From: Paenibacillus sp. BSR1-1
GTDB lineage: Bacteria; Bacillota; Bacilli; Bacillales; Cytobacillaceae
DNA length: 64,000 nt
NCBI RefSeq assembly: GCF_030403775.1
Contig: NZ_JAQMWQ010000003.1
Coordinates: 372,001 to 436,000 of the forward strand
Direction of reading: 5' to 3'
This document shows positions 27,833-36,961 of the stretch, in pieces. A program made the translations under genes and the position numbers. Position 1 is the first letter of the stretch; every line of letters starts with the position of its first letter. Under the pieces are notes generated by a model that worked only from the letters and a program-made list of their open reading frames with translations, was not told where the DNA came from and searched no databases.

Positions 27833-27999
27833 AAGGCTATTTTCGCAAAGATTGTTGTTCTTCGTAAAAAGCTCATCAACCCGTATAACAAGATGCTTCG
27901 TGGCATCTTTTCGTAAGAACATTTGCTAAAATTGCCTACAAACTTAGTAAATGCACTTAATTAAGCCCAAAAAGCAACATAGTTTACGAAAAGAGCCTT
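27833..27999. mobile_element. MITE-like element, 167 bp
   Basis: The ends are imperfect inverted repeats: AAGGCTATTTTCGCAAAG at the left and, on the opposite strand, AAGGCTCTTTTCGTAAAC at the right, with 20 of the first 25 positions matching. There is no ORF inside. The size and structure fit a non-autonomous miniature inverted-repeat transposable element. Target-site duplications are not clear. It lies directly upstream of the J-domain gene and may carry or separate its promoter. A further small hairpin (GCCTTGTCT/AGACAGGC) overlaps the right end. Confidence 0.6.
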
Positions 28000-28104
28000 G
28001 TCTAAAAAGACAGGCTAACATAATAGTAATAGAGTCCCTTCACAATGTGAATGGCTAATTAAGACTATTCGATGTTTGGTTCATTTGGATTAATTGGTTC
28101 GAAA

Positions 28105-28974
28105 CTAACTTGGCTCTACATGGACATGCACATCATATACACCATGGTCATCCATCATAATTTTTTCGACATGGGTAGCTATATCATGAGCTTCTTTAAT
28201 ACCAAGCGTAGAATTAACAAGAATCACAACATCTATTACTTCATTATTTCCATAGTTTCTTCCTTTAATTTCTTTTACTCCTTTTACGCCATCTAATTCT
28301 TTGATGACATTGTTATAAAGATGAATTTTATCTTCATCGAAACCGTCTGATAATTCAAGTGAAGCTTCTCTAAAGATGTCCCACGCGGTTTTACCTATTA
28401 ATAGTCCTACAACAATAGCAGTTATGCTATCAAGCCAAGGCATATTTAATTGTGAACCCAAAATACCTATAGCCGTTCCTAAACTTACCCAAGCATCGGA
28501 AATGTTATCTTTTGCAGCTGCCATTAGGGCTTTGCTATTAATCTTAAGAGCTAATTTCTTGTTGTAAAGATATACAAAAGACATAACTAGCGCCGAAAAA
28601 ACACCTACATAAGCTGCCATAATATCCGGTGATTCTTTTGTCCCTTGAAAAATGGAGGTACCTGCGTTTATTAACACTTCAAGACCCACCGCAGCCATAA
28701 TAAAGGAAGCAATCATTGACGCAATCGTTTCACTTTTCCGATGTCCATATCGATGGTTTTTATCAGGTGGTCTTTGAGAAATCTTGAGTCCTATGAGTAC
28801 AGCAATAGATGCAATGATATCGGTTGTATTGTTCAGACCATCTGCTTCTAACGCATCGGAATCACTTATGTAACCAATTACTAGTTTTAAGATTGATAGA
28901 CATATATAGGCAATAATACTAATGATGGCGCCACGTTCACCTAATTTAAGGTCATTATACTTTTCCTGTTCCAT
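28105..28974 (-). CDS. Cation diffusion facilitator, probable Mn2+ exporter
   Basis: The 289-residue protein has six membrane helices and a C-terminal ferredoxin-like cytoplasmic domain (about 210-289). The transport site shows DGLNNTTD in helix 2 (about 45-52) and DNISD in helix 5 (about 155-159): the Asp/Asn-rich rather than His-containing pattern associated with manganese (and iron) CDFs such as MneP/MneS. I infer Mn2+ efflux by proton antiport. No MntR box was recognised in the upstream 245 bp. The ATG at 28974 follows GGGGAGGATCTAGG. Confidence 0.88.
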   Translation of the reverse strand: MEQEKYNDLKLGERGAIISIIAYICLSILKLVIGYISDSDALEADGLNNTTDIIASIAVLIGLKISQRPPDKNHRYGHRKSETIASMIASFIMAAVGLEVLINAGTSIFQGTKESPDIMAAYVGVFSALVMSFVYLYNKKLALKINSKALMAAAKDNISDAWVSLGTAIGILGSQLNMPWLDSITAIVVGLLIGKTAWDIFREASLELSDGFDEDKIHLYNNVIKELDGVKGVKEIKGRNYGNNEVIDVVILVNSTLGIKEAHDIATHVEKIMMDDHGVYDVHVHVEPS

Positions 28975-29219
28975 CCTAGATCCTCCCCTTAAAGCACTTG
29001 ATTATGATAACAGCTAAAATACAGGTGGGTCTAGAGCAATCTTTTTGCCTTGTTTTATATTAATAAGAGACATACAAATATGTTGCACAAGCGAAAATTT
29101 CATTTGCGGAATACACTGCTATTAGGTATACAATTTTGTATAATTTTTCCTAATATCGTTTGACAAATGCGAAATCTGCCTTTATCATCAACTCGTACAT
29201 ATTTATGGGAGAGATCTAG

Positions 29220-29660
29220 ATGAAAATATATGTTGATGCAGATGCTTGTCCGGTAAAAGATATCATTATCTATGAAGCTACAAAGGCTGAAATCCCTGTT
29301 ATCCTTGTAACTAGCTTTTCCCATTTTTCTAATGCTGAGCAGCCATCTGGAGTGGAAACCATTTATGTGGATTCAGGAGCAGATGCGGCGGATTATCGGA
29401 TTATGAAGTTAGCAGATAAAGCTGATATCATCGTTACACAAGATTATGGTCTTGCCTCGCTAGGTTTAGCAAAAGGGTGTACGGTTCTTCACCATAAAGG
29501 ATATAGCTATACAAATGAAAACATCGACCAATTGTTACAAACCCGTTATTTGAGTGCAATGGCTCGAAAAAGTGGTAAACGTACAAAGGGTCCAAAACCA
29601 TTTACAGCAGAAGATAGGGAGAAATTTAGGGAGCTTTTTAAAAAAGCGATTTCACGTTAA
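29220..29660 (+). CDS. YaiI/YqxD-family (UPF0178) protein
   Basis: The 146-residue protein begins [14 protein letters not shown] and has [16 protein letters not shown] (about 82-97), the conserved blocks of the YaiI/YqxD family, a PIN-like nuclease fold with several conserved aspartates. The biochemical role is not established. The ATG at 29220 follows GGGAGAGATCTAG. It is a single gene with no operon partners. Confidence 0.9.
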   Translation: MKIYVDADACPVKDIIIYEATKAEIPVILVTSFSHFSNAEQPSGVETIYVDSGADAADYRIMKLADKADIIVTQDYGLASLGLAKGCTVLHHKGYSYTNENIDQLLQTRYLSAMARKSGKRTKGPKPFTAEDREKFRELFKKAISR

Positions 29661-29683
29661 ACTAACCCGTTAGAACAATAAAA

Positions 29684-29700
29684 GCTGCCAGAATGACAGC
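29684..29700 (-). terminator. Weak terminator after the YciI-like gene
   Basis: GCTG-CA / TG-CAGC (one mismatch) followed on the minus strand by TTTTATTGTT. The stem is short. Confidence 0.5.
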
Positions 29701-29722
29701 CCTGATCTTAATAACGCACCTT

Positions 29723-30052
29723 TTATTTTTTAGGTAAGGTTGCCTTCATCGGATAAAATTCCACTGTCATTATCCCTGCCGTAACGGCAGGATCTTCTGC
29801 GATGAGTTTTGGAACTTGCTCTTCATTCTCTACTTCGATGATTGCGAGTCCATGGGGTTCTTTACGATTTAGAACCGGTCCGAATACCAAAGCAATCCCT
29901 TGATTCTGTTTTTCCGTCCAATAAGCGATGTGTTGCAGCATGATGTTCCGTTCATCTTCGGCCATATCCTGATGAAAAGTTGCTCTTGGCGGAGTGGACT
30001 TTAACATGAAGTGGATTTTTCCCGTATTCTGACTTGAAATCTTGGTCGACAA
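29723..30052 (-). CDS. YciI-family protein
   Basis: The 109-residue protein fits the YCII fold, with HFMLKSTPPRATFHQDM, a central HIAYWTEKQNQGIALVFGPV (the family's conserved His is the H of HIAYW) and ...GLAIIEVENEEQVPKLIAEDPAV. YciI-like proteins share the ABM-type ferredoxin fold; some act as hydrolases or dehalogenase-like enzymes, but most are uncharacterised. I chose TTG at 30052, 7 nt after AGGAAGGG; an ATG further upstream has no site. Confidence 0.75.
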   Translation of the reverse strand: MSTKISSQNTGKIHFMLKSTPPRATFHQDMAEDERNIMLQHIAYWTEKQNQGIALVFGPVLNRKEPHGLAIIEVENEEQVPKLIAEDPAVTAGIMTVEFYPMKATLPKK

Positions 30053-30109
30053 TTTGTATCCCTTCCTTTTGTATTCCATAAAATAGGCAAAATCCATTGC
30101 ATATTAAAC

Positions 30110-30134
30110 AAGCAAGGCCCTACTGGCCTTGCTT
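30110..30134 (-). terminator. Terminator of the cupredoxin gene
   Basis: Perfect 10-bp arms AAGCAAGGCC / GGCCTTGCTT with a five-base loop, followed on the minus strand by GTTTAATATG. It lies just after the stop codon. Confidence 0.8.
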
Positions 30135-30135
30135 G

Positions 30136-30525
30136 TTATTGAACTTTTACTTTTCCAACCATTCCTCCTTGGAAATGGTACCTGCATATCAGGTCATATG
30201 TACCGGGATTCATGGGTTTCACGGTAATGGTTTTTTGTTGTCCAGGCTGGACTTCGGCATCTATTCCGAGCTTTTCCACTGTGAAGGTGTGTTCTTTCTT
30301 ACCTTCATTTTTCAATATCACCGTTGTTGATTTTCCATTGAGAAGCGTGATGACTTTTGGATTAAAGTAATCATCGTTCAACTTAACCTCAATCGCTTTC
30401 GCCGTCTCCGATGGCTGAGTTTTAGCACTGGATTCGGCAAATACGCCGAATGTGCCTAGTGTTGTCACAACCACAAGCATTGCAATTAAAGCGACTAATC
30501 CTGTTAACCACTTTTTCACAGACAT
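30136..30525 (-). CDS. Secreted cupredoxin-domain protein
   Basis: The 129-residue protein has a signal peptide or membrane anchor (about 5-31, ending near VFAES) and a single cupredoxin domain (about 45-129). Type 1 copper ligands are visible: His in KKEHTF, then C-x2-H-x4-M in ICRYHFQGGM. It is probably an extracytoplasmic blue copper electron carrier or copper-binding protein, like the cupredoxin_1 group. I chose the ATG at 30525, 7 nt after GGAGGG. No copper transport gene or oxidase is adjacent. Confidence 0.85.
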   Translation of the reverse strand: MSVKKWLTGLVALIAMLVVVTTLGTFGVFAESSAKTQPSETAKAIEVKLNDDYFNPKVITLLNGKSTTVILKNEGKKEHTFTVEKLGIDAEVQPGQQKTITVKPMNPGTYDLICRYHFQGGMVGKVKVQ

Positions 30526-30672
30526 TGGCAATCCCTCCTTTCCATAACTGTATTTTTTCTAAAACACAAAAAATTATCACTAAAAGAACGTAGGTCGAAC
30601 CAAATAGCTAAATTCTTTTCATATTTGATGTACTTTTCTAAAAACCCTTTTACGGGCTATTTCCCCTTTTGA

Positions 30673-30870
30673 TTATATACCCAGACGGTCAAATTCCCTC
30701 TCCAGAACTTCTAACCACTCATCCATAGTTATTCCATCTGGATTATTAGGATTTGGCTTTTCGTGCCAATCCTCTGTTGGCAATTTCCCTTGACGAATAT
30801 TCAATTTTAATTGAACTAAATCCTCCAAGTCCAAATCTTTTAAATCCATAAACCAAATGCGTTCAGTCAT
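30673..30870 (-). CDS. Small acidic protein downstream of the Rieske gene
   Basis: The 65-residue acidic protein (MTERIWFMDLKDLDLEDLVQ...) has no membrane segment or recognised motif. It starts 27 bp after the Rieske ferredoxin gene, with GGAGG 11 nt before the ATG, so the two are probably co-transcribed. I do not recognise a family. A high Asp/Glu content and the pairing raise the idea of a partner or chaperone for the iron-sulphur protein, but nothing in the sequence proves it. Confidence 0.6.
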   Translation of the reverse strand: MTERIWFMDLKDLDLEDLVQLKLNIRQGKLPTEDWHEKPNPNNPDGITMDEWLEVLEREFDRLGI

Positions 30871-30897
30871 ATCCGAACTGCCTCCACTGTAAGGTTA

Positions 30898-31206
30898 TTA
30901 GAAATCAATCCATATTTCTTTATTTCGGATGTCAACTTGAAAGGTTTGTAAGGGTGCAAAACAAGGACCGGCCAGCGGCTCACCAGTTTTTATATCAAAT
31001 TTGCCGCCATGCCTTGGACAATTCACACTTCCTCCATCCATAGAACCTTCAGTTAAATATTGCTTTCTATGAGTACAAATATTTGACGTTACATAATACC
31101 CTTCCTGCAGATGGAAAAGTACCAGACTTTCATTATCTATAATAATTTCTTTCATTTCACTGACATGTTCTACTTCCTCTGCTCCAGCGATCCTCATCCA
31201 AGTCAT
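30898..31206 (-). CDS. Rieske-type [2Fe-2S] ferredoxin
   Basis: The 102-residue soluble protein has the Rieske pattern C-x-H (CTH) and C-x2-H (CPRHGG) separated by 17 residues, within the typical three-sheet layout of dioxygenase ferredoxins. It is a one-electron carrier, often for ring-hydroxylating or other oxygenases. No oxygenase or reductase lies nearby. I chose the ATG at 31206, with AGGTG upstream. It is followed by a 65-residue acidic protein gene. Confidence 0.87.
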   Translation of the reverse strand: MTWMRIAGAEEVEHVSEMKEIIIDNESLVLFHLQEGYYVTSNICTHRKQYLTEGSMDGGSVNCPRHGGKFDIKTGEPLAGPCFAPLQTFQVDIRNKEIWIDF

Positions 31207-31268
31207 AAAACACCTCATGCTAAATAGATTATGTCTGTATTATTTACATTTAACATATTAAAAAATTC

Positions 31269-31296
31269 AAAAAAAGGGACAGTTTGAGTACGTCCC
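31269..31296 (-). terminator. Terminator of the 780-residue propeller protein gene
   Basis: GGGAC / GTCCC (extended by AAA/TTT) with a T7 tail on the minus strand, 20 bp past the stop codon. Confidence 0.82.
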
Positions 31297-31317
31297 TTTC
31301 TATATGATCTATTATTT

Positions 31318-33660
31318 TTATTTTACAATGGTTAATTTTTGTCCTATATAAATTGGTTGATTAGGATCGAGGTTGTTGGCTTTGACGATGGAGTCCACTG
31401 TTACCCCATTGTTCTGGGCAATTTTCCAGAGTGTATCACCAGCAACCACGGTGTAAACAAAACTCGATACTATTGGAAGGGTTACAGTAAATTTAGCTAC
31501 ATACCCAGAATCCAAATACATACTATCTTTTTGATATTCAATGTTATACCAGTCTCCTATAGCTGAATAAATTTTTATATCTGTATTCATCGGGAGTACG
31601 AATTTTGTATCATATTGGGTTCCAGGATAGGTTCTAACATTAACATTTGTCCTTGTCTTGGCACTCTCAATTTTAGAAATCTCCTGATTAGTTGGAACCT
31701 TGATTAACGGCTTGGAGACATATCCGGTCAGCACAGAGCTAACAATCCTGTATTCAATCTGATACCAATCGCCCGTTTCCCCTGTTATCGTCACTTCTGA
31801 ACCGGCAGGAATGGTCCTCAATATGGTACTTTGTGTGCTTGCGGCCGATCGCAGGTTTGAATTTTTTAAGGTTAATCCAAATCCGTCGGTAATCTGAATG
31901 ATTTTATCACGGGCATTATACAAATTCTTATTTCCAGCCAGATCTGTTAGTTTAACAACAACGTAATAATTACCACGGATGACATTAAAGCCCCGGCTGT
32001 TTTTACCGTCCCAATAGAAATTCGCTGTCCCTTTCAAGTAGCGGCCTGACCAAGTCTGAACGACTGTGCCGCTGTCATCGACAATGGTTACCTCCATATC
32101 CGCGGTTTCACTAATGGTTACTGGAATTTTAATTTGTTTCTTTCCATCTTGCAAAGTAAGTTGATTGACTGGAGCCAAATCAATCGTTGCTGTTGGCTTT
32201 TCTGTATCTAACTGACTTGCTTTTGGCACCGCATACGTATAAAGGAATTGATTCGTCTCTGTTACAAAAATCGTGTCATTGATGACACCGATAGGGCGCA
32301 GGCCAGATGCGCCTGTAGTAGGTGTAAGCTGAAGTGTGGAATAAATAAGCTGACCATTGGCTGAATTGAAGAATTTTAATTTGTTATAATTATCCAAAAT
32401 GATTTTATCGGAGACTACGACCATTCCGCTTGAACCCTTAATGGTCTGAAGCCCGCCAGCAGTAAACTGCTCGGCGTACAGGGACTTCCATTTTTGGCTT
32501 CCTGTATTTTTATCAATGGCGAAGATATTGGTATCATCAAGGATAATGATAGAATCGCTTGTTACAGAAAAAGGAGGAGCTATAGTACTCGTTAAATTAA
32601 ACCGCCATACTGTCCTTCCAGTGGCAGCATCCATTGCCAAAAGGTATCTTGTCGTGCCTCTCATATCCAAGTAAAGCTTCTCATCTTTATAGACAGGTGC
32701 TCCGTTGAATAGGAAGCCTGGATCGAGATCGAGTGTCCAAAGAACGGTGCCGGAAGAAGAATCGAAGGCATACATTTTGGATGTCATTTGAACGGGATTC
32801 CGGATATTGGCATACAGTCTGTTTCCGCCAGCAGCAAATACTCCTTCTATTTGCTCTTGCGTTTTCAGCGGATAATTCCATTTCTTTTGACCCGTTTTTA
32901 TTTCCACAGTCCCAATTGCTTCAGTACTGTCGGTTCTGGTGTAATAAAACAATGTATTTTGGTCAAGTAATAAACGATTCGCAAAGGAATCAACGGTCCA
33001 AAGTGTTTGTGAGGAGGAACCATTATCCTGAAGGGCATAAATTTTTGTCATTGTTGAAGCGTATACGACACCGTCTCTTGCAATCAAATCAAGAAACCCA
33101 TTTTGTTCTTCAGTAGAAAAATTCCATCTCTCCTTATAGGTGTCCAGGTCAGTTGCAGAGATTATTTTTTTGGAAATTCGTTCAACTGAATACAACTGAT
33201 TGTTATTCACACTGAACAGAGAAGAAGCATTATTAAATGGGTCTTTCTTTAATGACAATGATGTCAAATCCGCGGGCATTGTGGCACTGGAATACTTGGT
33301 ATTTCCCTGATCAGCTAAATGCATTTCCCAGTTTTGGCCATCAGCCCTTAAATTCCGATTCGAACCCATCGCCTTTAATTCCGAAATCATTTGTCTTAAT
33401 TGTTGGTTTTCATCCTTTAATTGGTCATAATCACTAGTTATTCTAAAAACCATTTGATCTTCATCCCAAATTATCTTGGCTCCTACCCTGCTGAATTCCG
33501 AAATCGGTACATAGATGAATGGGTACTGTGCATTCCTTGGTTGAAAATTTAGTATAGGATAGATTCCTGTATTTATGTCAATCCCATTTACAAAAGTGGG
33601 TCTATCTGCAGTATAAGCTGTAACCGGTTCATATTGTCTATACTGATTGAAATACCTCAT
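31318..33660 (-). CDS. Multidomain propeller/SH3/LysM cell-wall-binding protein
   Basis: The 780-residue protein has a copper amine oxidase N-like domain (about 20-75), a short coiled segment (78-92), a PQQ-type beta-propeller (about 115-480, repeats such as DAATGRTVWRFNL and DKNTGSQKWKS), a FlgD-like Ig domain (about 490-590), two bacterial SH3 domains (about 595-655 and 665-728) and a C-terminal LysM (about 733-780, YTVVAGDTLWKIAQNNG). SH3b and LysM point to peptidoglycan. No N-terminal signal peptide is seen, which is odd for a wall protein; it may reach the wall or spore cortex by mother-cell lysis, or the true start may be elsewhere. Confidence 0.82.
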   Translation of the reverse strand: MRYFNQYRQYEPVTAYTADRPTFVNGIDINTGIYPILNFQPRNAQYPFIYVPISEFSRVGAKIIWDEDQMVFRITSDYDQLKDENQQLRQMISELKAMGSNRNLRADGQNWEMHLADQGNTKYSSATMPADLTSLSLKKDPFNNASSLFSVNNNQLYSVERISKKIISATDLDTYKERWNFSTEEQNGFLDLIARDGVVYASTMTKIYALQDNGSSSQTLWTVDSFANRLLLDQNTLFYYTRTDSTEAIGTVEIKTGQKKWNYPLKTQEQIEGVFAAGGNRLYANIRNPVQMTSKMYAFDSSSGTVLWTLDLDPGFLFNGAPVYKDEKLYLDMRGTTRYLLAMDAATGRTVWRFNLTSTIAPPFSVTSDSIIILDDTNIFAIDKNTGSQKWKSLYAEQFTAGGLQTIKGSSGMVVVSDKIILDNYNKLKFFNSANGQLIYSTLQLTPTTGASGLRPIGVINDTIFVTETNQFLYTYAVPKASQLDTEKPTATIDLAPVNQLTLQDGKKQIKIPVTISETADMEVTIVDDSGTVVQTWSGRYLKGTANFYWDGKNSRGFNVIRGNYYVVVKLTDLAGNKNLYNARDKIIQITDGFGLTLKNSNLRSAASTQSTILRTIPAGSEVTITGETGDWYQIEYRIVSSVLTGYVSKPLIKVPTNQEISKIESAKTRTNVNVRTYPGTQYDTKFVLPMNTDIKIYSAIGDWYNIEYQKDSMYLDSGYVAKFTVTLPIVSSFVYTVVAGDTLWKIAQNNGVTVDSIVKANNLDPNQPIYIGQKLTIVK

Positions 33661-33737
33661 TTATGAACATCGCCCTTCCATTTTCATGCTTCAATCATTT
33701 TATGCGCATGTGCCCAGTTGGTGATGTTCAAAATAAA

Positions 33738-33764
33738 CCCCCTTAACCAACAAGATTAAGGGGG
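33738..33764 (-). terminator. Terminator of the thiolase gene
   Basis: CCCCCTTAA / TTAAGGGGG, 9-bp perfect arms with a nine-base loop, then TTTATTTTG on the minus strand. Confidence 0.8.
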
Positions 33765-33818
33765 AAATGTAAATATTAAGTTATTTTACTCTACTTCTTA
33801 TTCCAGGATTACAGCCGT

Positions 33819-34994
33819 TTAAACGTGCTCAATCACCATCGCGATCCCTTGGCCCCCGCCGATGCATAAGCTTACGACAGCAAACCGTCCATTCCGTCTT
33901 CTCAATTCATAAGCCCCAGACAATAAAATTCTTGCCCCGCTTGCGCCAACAGGGTGCCCTATGGCAATCGCTCCGCCGTTCACATTGGTTTTGTTCCGAT
34001 CGAGGCCGAGCGCTTTTTCCACTGCTAAATATTGAGCGGCGAATGCCTCATTTACTTCAAAAAGGTCGATGTCATCAATCGTTAATTTTGCTTTGATAAG
34101 CGCCTGTTTAATGGCTGGAACAGGTCCGATGCCCATGATGGTCGGATCTACTCCGGAGACGGCCCAAGATACAATGCGGGCAATCGGTTTTAGATTGTTT
34201 TTTTGTACAGATTCTTTCCCTGCAACGACCAGTGATGCCGCTCCGTCATTGATTCCTGAGGCATTCCCGGCAGTGACAGTGCCATCCTTTTTAAACGAAG
34301 GCTTGAGCTTGGATAAGGCTTCTAAGTTCGCATCAGGCTTGATATGTTCATCTTCTCGGATAAGCAGGCTGCCTTTTCTTGTTTTGACTTCGACCCCGAC
34401 AATTTCTTCTTCAAAGGCATGAACGGCTCTGGCAGCTCTTTGGTTTGATTCTACAGTGAACGCATCTTGTTCTTCCCTTGAGATTTCATACATTTCAGCA
34501 AGCTTTTCCGCCGTTAGGCCCATTCCACAGCCTGTGTATTGGTCTGTTAATGTTGCTAACAGCATATCCTCGAATGCTAAATTCCCCATTTTCGCACCGC
34601 CGAAGCGTTGAGTGAAATTGGCATAAGGAGATTGCGACATATTTTCCGTTCCGCCTGCGAGGACGACGTTAGCATCCCCAACTAAAATATGCTGGGCAGC
34701 CGAAACGACAGCTTGAAGTCCTGAGCCGCATAACCGGTTCAACGTTAGGGCTGGCACTTCCTGGGGGACACCGCTTGTTAGGCCAATGTGCCTCGAGATG
34801 TAGGCCGCATTTTTTTCTGTGTGAATAACGTTTCCGTAAATGACATGGTCGATTTGTGCTGGGTCGACCTTCGAGCGGCGGAGCGCTTCTACAGCACTTG
34901 CTTTTCCGAGCTCCGTTGCACCTGTTTGTGCGAAAGAACCGCCAAACTTTGTAAAAGCTGTTCTTGCTCCATCAATCAAATATACTTCTGACAT
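33819..34994 (-). CDS. Acetyl-CoA C-acyltransferase (thiolase)
   Basis: It condenses or cleaves acyl-CoA chains. The 391-residue product has the nucleophile cysteine in NRLCGSGLQA (C89), the NEAF block (VNEAFAAQ), the GHPVGASGAR histidine (about 348) and the second cysteine in SLCIGGGQG near the C-terminus, all standard for thiolase I/II. I chose the ATG at 34994 because AGGAG lies about 9 nt upstream; the ATG two codons earlier is possible. As acetoacetyl-CoA supplier it would suit phaC 5 kb away, and as a degradative enzyme it would suit the CoA ligase/SDR cluster. It closes this minus-strand series. Confidence 0.93.
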   Translation of the reverse strand: MSEVYLIDGARTAFTKFGGSFAQTGATELGKASAVEALRRSKVDPAQIDHVIYGNVIHTEKNAAYISRHIGLTSGVPQEVPALTLNRLCGSGLQAVVSAAQHILVGDANVVLAGGTENMSQSPYANFTQRFGGAKMGNLAFEDMLLATLTDQYTGCGMGLTAEKLAEMYEISREEQDAFTVESNQRAARAVHAFEEEIVGVEVKTRKGSLLIREDEHIKPDANLEALSKLKPSFKKDGTVTAGNASGINDGAASLVVAGKESVQKNNLKPIARIVSWAVSGVDPTIMGIGPVPAIKQALIKAKLTIDDIDLFEVNEAFAAQYLAVEKALGLDRNKTNVNGGAIAIGHPVGASGARILLSGAYELRRRNGRFAVVSLCIGGGQGIAMVIEHV

Positions 34995-35088
34995 TTTCAT
35001 TCACTCCTTTTTTTAGTTAGCATTCTAGTAAAAAATAAGCAAAAATTCTGGTAAGCTATTAAACCAATATAATTTGAATTGGCCGGCT

Positions 35089-36819
35089 TTAATCTCTTGG
35101 AATGACCGGCAATAAAATATGCGATGGATATCTTTCACTATGAAAGACTCGTTGTTCTGCGGATTTTAATTCTTTACTGTTTTTACCTGATTCACCCGTA
35201 TTGGTATTGCGGTCAAATCGAGGGAAATTGCTGCTTGAAATCTCAACTCTTAACTGATGTCCTTTTTTAAATAGATTACTGGTTGCCAATAGGTCGATTT
35301 CATAAAGATATACTTCGTTTGGTGTTAGAAGTGATGGCGGCTGATTTTTGTCCCTGTTTTTGGCACGGATTATGCCGTCTACAATGTTATAGGCCTTGCC
35401 ATTAGGGTGAACATCTACTAGCTTTGCTGTAAAGTCAGTATCAACAGCAGAACTTGATGCGTATAAAATCACCTTCACTGGTCCAGTAACTTCTAGATCC
35501 TCCTCTAAAACCTCACTCGTGTAGACCAAAACATCTTCCCTTGTTTCAAGGAATTGCTGGTCGATTGGTCCGCGCGGATAATTCATCGGCATTAAATGGT
35601 TGCCGCCAAGTGTCGGCACCGGATTTTCCGGATCATAGATATAACGATCGAAACTCTCCTCCTGCGGCCGTTTGAGGGTTAAAGCTCCATCTCCAGCTTT
35701 CGTATTAGCTTTCCCATTACTGTTGAAATAGAAAGGTGTATACACGGTTCGTTGTAATGGCCACTCCTGCTCATTCCTCCATTTATTTTCGCCCATCACA
35801 AAAATTTTCACAGGTGCCTCTTCCTCAATCCCATTTTCCATTCCTTTTAACCAACGATCAAACCATTTAATCTGCAGGCTCGTTAAATCTATTTTATAAT
35901 CCAGCATCAGGCTGGAAGCACTTAAACCAAAATTCAGATCCCCGACTGTAGGGGAAAAACCTGCATGGGCCCATGGTCCAATCATCAATTTTGTATTCTT
36001 TTTGTGTTTCAATTTTTCGAAGTGTTCGAGGTCTTGACCTAATAATAGATCATACCAGCCTGCAATACCGAATACAGGAACATTCAGCTTTTCTGATTTT
36101 TCTTGGACACTAATTTCCAAGTGGTATTCATCTTTCGTATCATGCTCCAAAATATCGTGAAAAAAGGAGGCAAAACCGTCTCCAAGTTTGAGCCATTCGC
36201 TGTCTTGAATAGGCAATTGATTAAATCCAGCCTCATCAATATGGTCGATGGAATGAACAAGTGTCATAAATTCTTTGATGAAGTCCTCTTTCCCTTGCTT
36301 TGCCTTGATGACAGCGTTAGGACCAATCGTTGCTAATGTCCATGAAATGATTAGTCCAAGTTCCAGCGCACCTCCCCGGTACATAAACACATCGGTTCCC
36401 CAGGTGATTGGAAAGATTGCTTTCAAATGCGGCGGCTGCATGACGGCAGCCTGAAATTGTGTCATTCCCTTGTATGACAAGCCGTACATCCCTACATTTC
36501 CATCTGAGTAAGGTAAGGAGGCTGCCCATTCTACTGAATCGTAGCCATCGTTATATTCATTTTTATAAATATAAAAAGGGTCCCCTTCGGAATCAAAGCG
36601 TCCACGTACATCCTGAATAATGACGACATAACCTTGATGGGCTGCCGCAATGGGATCCAGGACCATTGTGGTTAAAGGGAGGAATGTTCGATTGTAGGGC
36701 GTCCGCTGCAGGAGAACAGGATATTTTCCTTCTCCTTCAGGGCGAAACACATCTGCATACAAGGTGGTGCCATCTCTCATAACAGCAGGGACATTTTTTT
36801 CATGAATAATTTTACTCAT
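35089..36819 (-). CDS. CocE/NonD-type serine hydrolase (X-Pro dipeptidyl-peptidase family)
   Basis: The 576-residue protein has an alpha/beta hydrolase domain with nucleophile S115 in GLSYKG and a C-terminal jelly-roll (about 350-576), the plan of cocaine esterase CocE and related S15 acylases and peptidases. The acid residue is probably in GWYDLLLGQDLE and the histidine in GPWAHAGFS. The natural substrate is unknown; ester or amide hydrolysis is expected. The ATG at 36819 follows AAGGAGGTTTTT. An amidase gene lies upstream, separated by a decayed 52-bp repeat. Confidence 0.88.
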   Translation of the reverse strand: MSKIIHEKNVPAVMRDGTTLYADVFRPEGEGKYPVLLQRTPYNRTFLPLTTMVLDPIAAAHQGYVVIIQDVRGRFDSEGDPFYIYKNEYNDGYDSVEWAASLPYSDGNVGMYGLSYKGMTQFQAAVMQPPHLKAIFPITWGTDVFMYRGGALELGLIISWTLATIGPNAVIKAKQGKEDFIKEFMTLVHSIDHIDEAGFNQLPIQDSEWLKLGDGFASFFHDILEHDTKDEYHLEISVQEKSEKLNVPVFGIAGWYDLLLGQDLEHFEKLKHKKNTKLMIGPWAHAGFSPTVGDLNFGLSASSLMLDYKIDLTSLQIKWFDRWLKGMENGIEEEAPVKIFVMGENKWRNEQEWPLQRTVYTPFYFNSNGKANTKAGDGALTLKRPQEESFDRYIYDPENPVPTLGGNHLMPMNYPRGPIDQQFLETREDVLVYTSEVLEEDLEVTGPVKVILYASSSAVDTDFTAKLVDVHPNGKAYNIVDGIIRAKNRDKNQPPSLLTPNEVYLYEIDLLATSNLFKKGHQLRVEISSSNFPRFDRNTNTGESGKNSKELKSAEQRVFHSERYPSHILLPVIPRD

Positions 36820-36849
36820 AAAAACCTCCTTATTTTTTTAAAAGTGGTG

Positions 36850-36961
36850 ATTCAGACAGGTTTACCGCTTACCAGGGTATTTGTGTCTGCATTATGGCTT
36901 ATTCGGACAGCTTTGGCTCAATCTTAGGGCATTCGTGTCTAAATCCTTAGCCTGTTCGAAT
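36850..36961. repeat. Decayed 52-bp repeat array 4 (about 2 units)
   Basis: AGGGTATTTGTGTCT begins at 36874 and AGGGCATTCGTGTCT at 36926, exactly 52 bp apart. ATTCGGACAG (36901) and GTTCGAATT (36953) also agree at 52 bp, and ATTCAGACAGG at 36850 is a shifted (51 bp) relic. It fills the gap between the amidase stop and the CocE-type start. The words GTGTCT, GGCTTA and TTCGG recall array 3. Confidence 0.6.
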
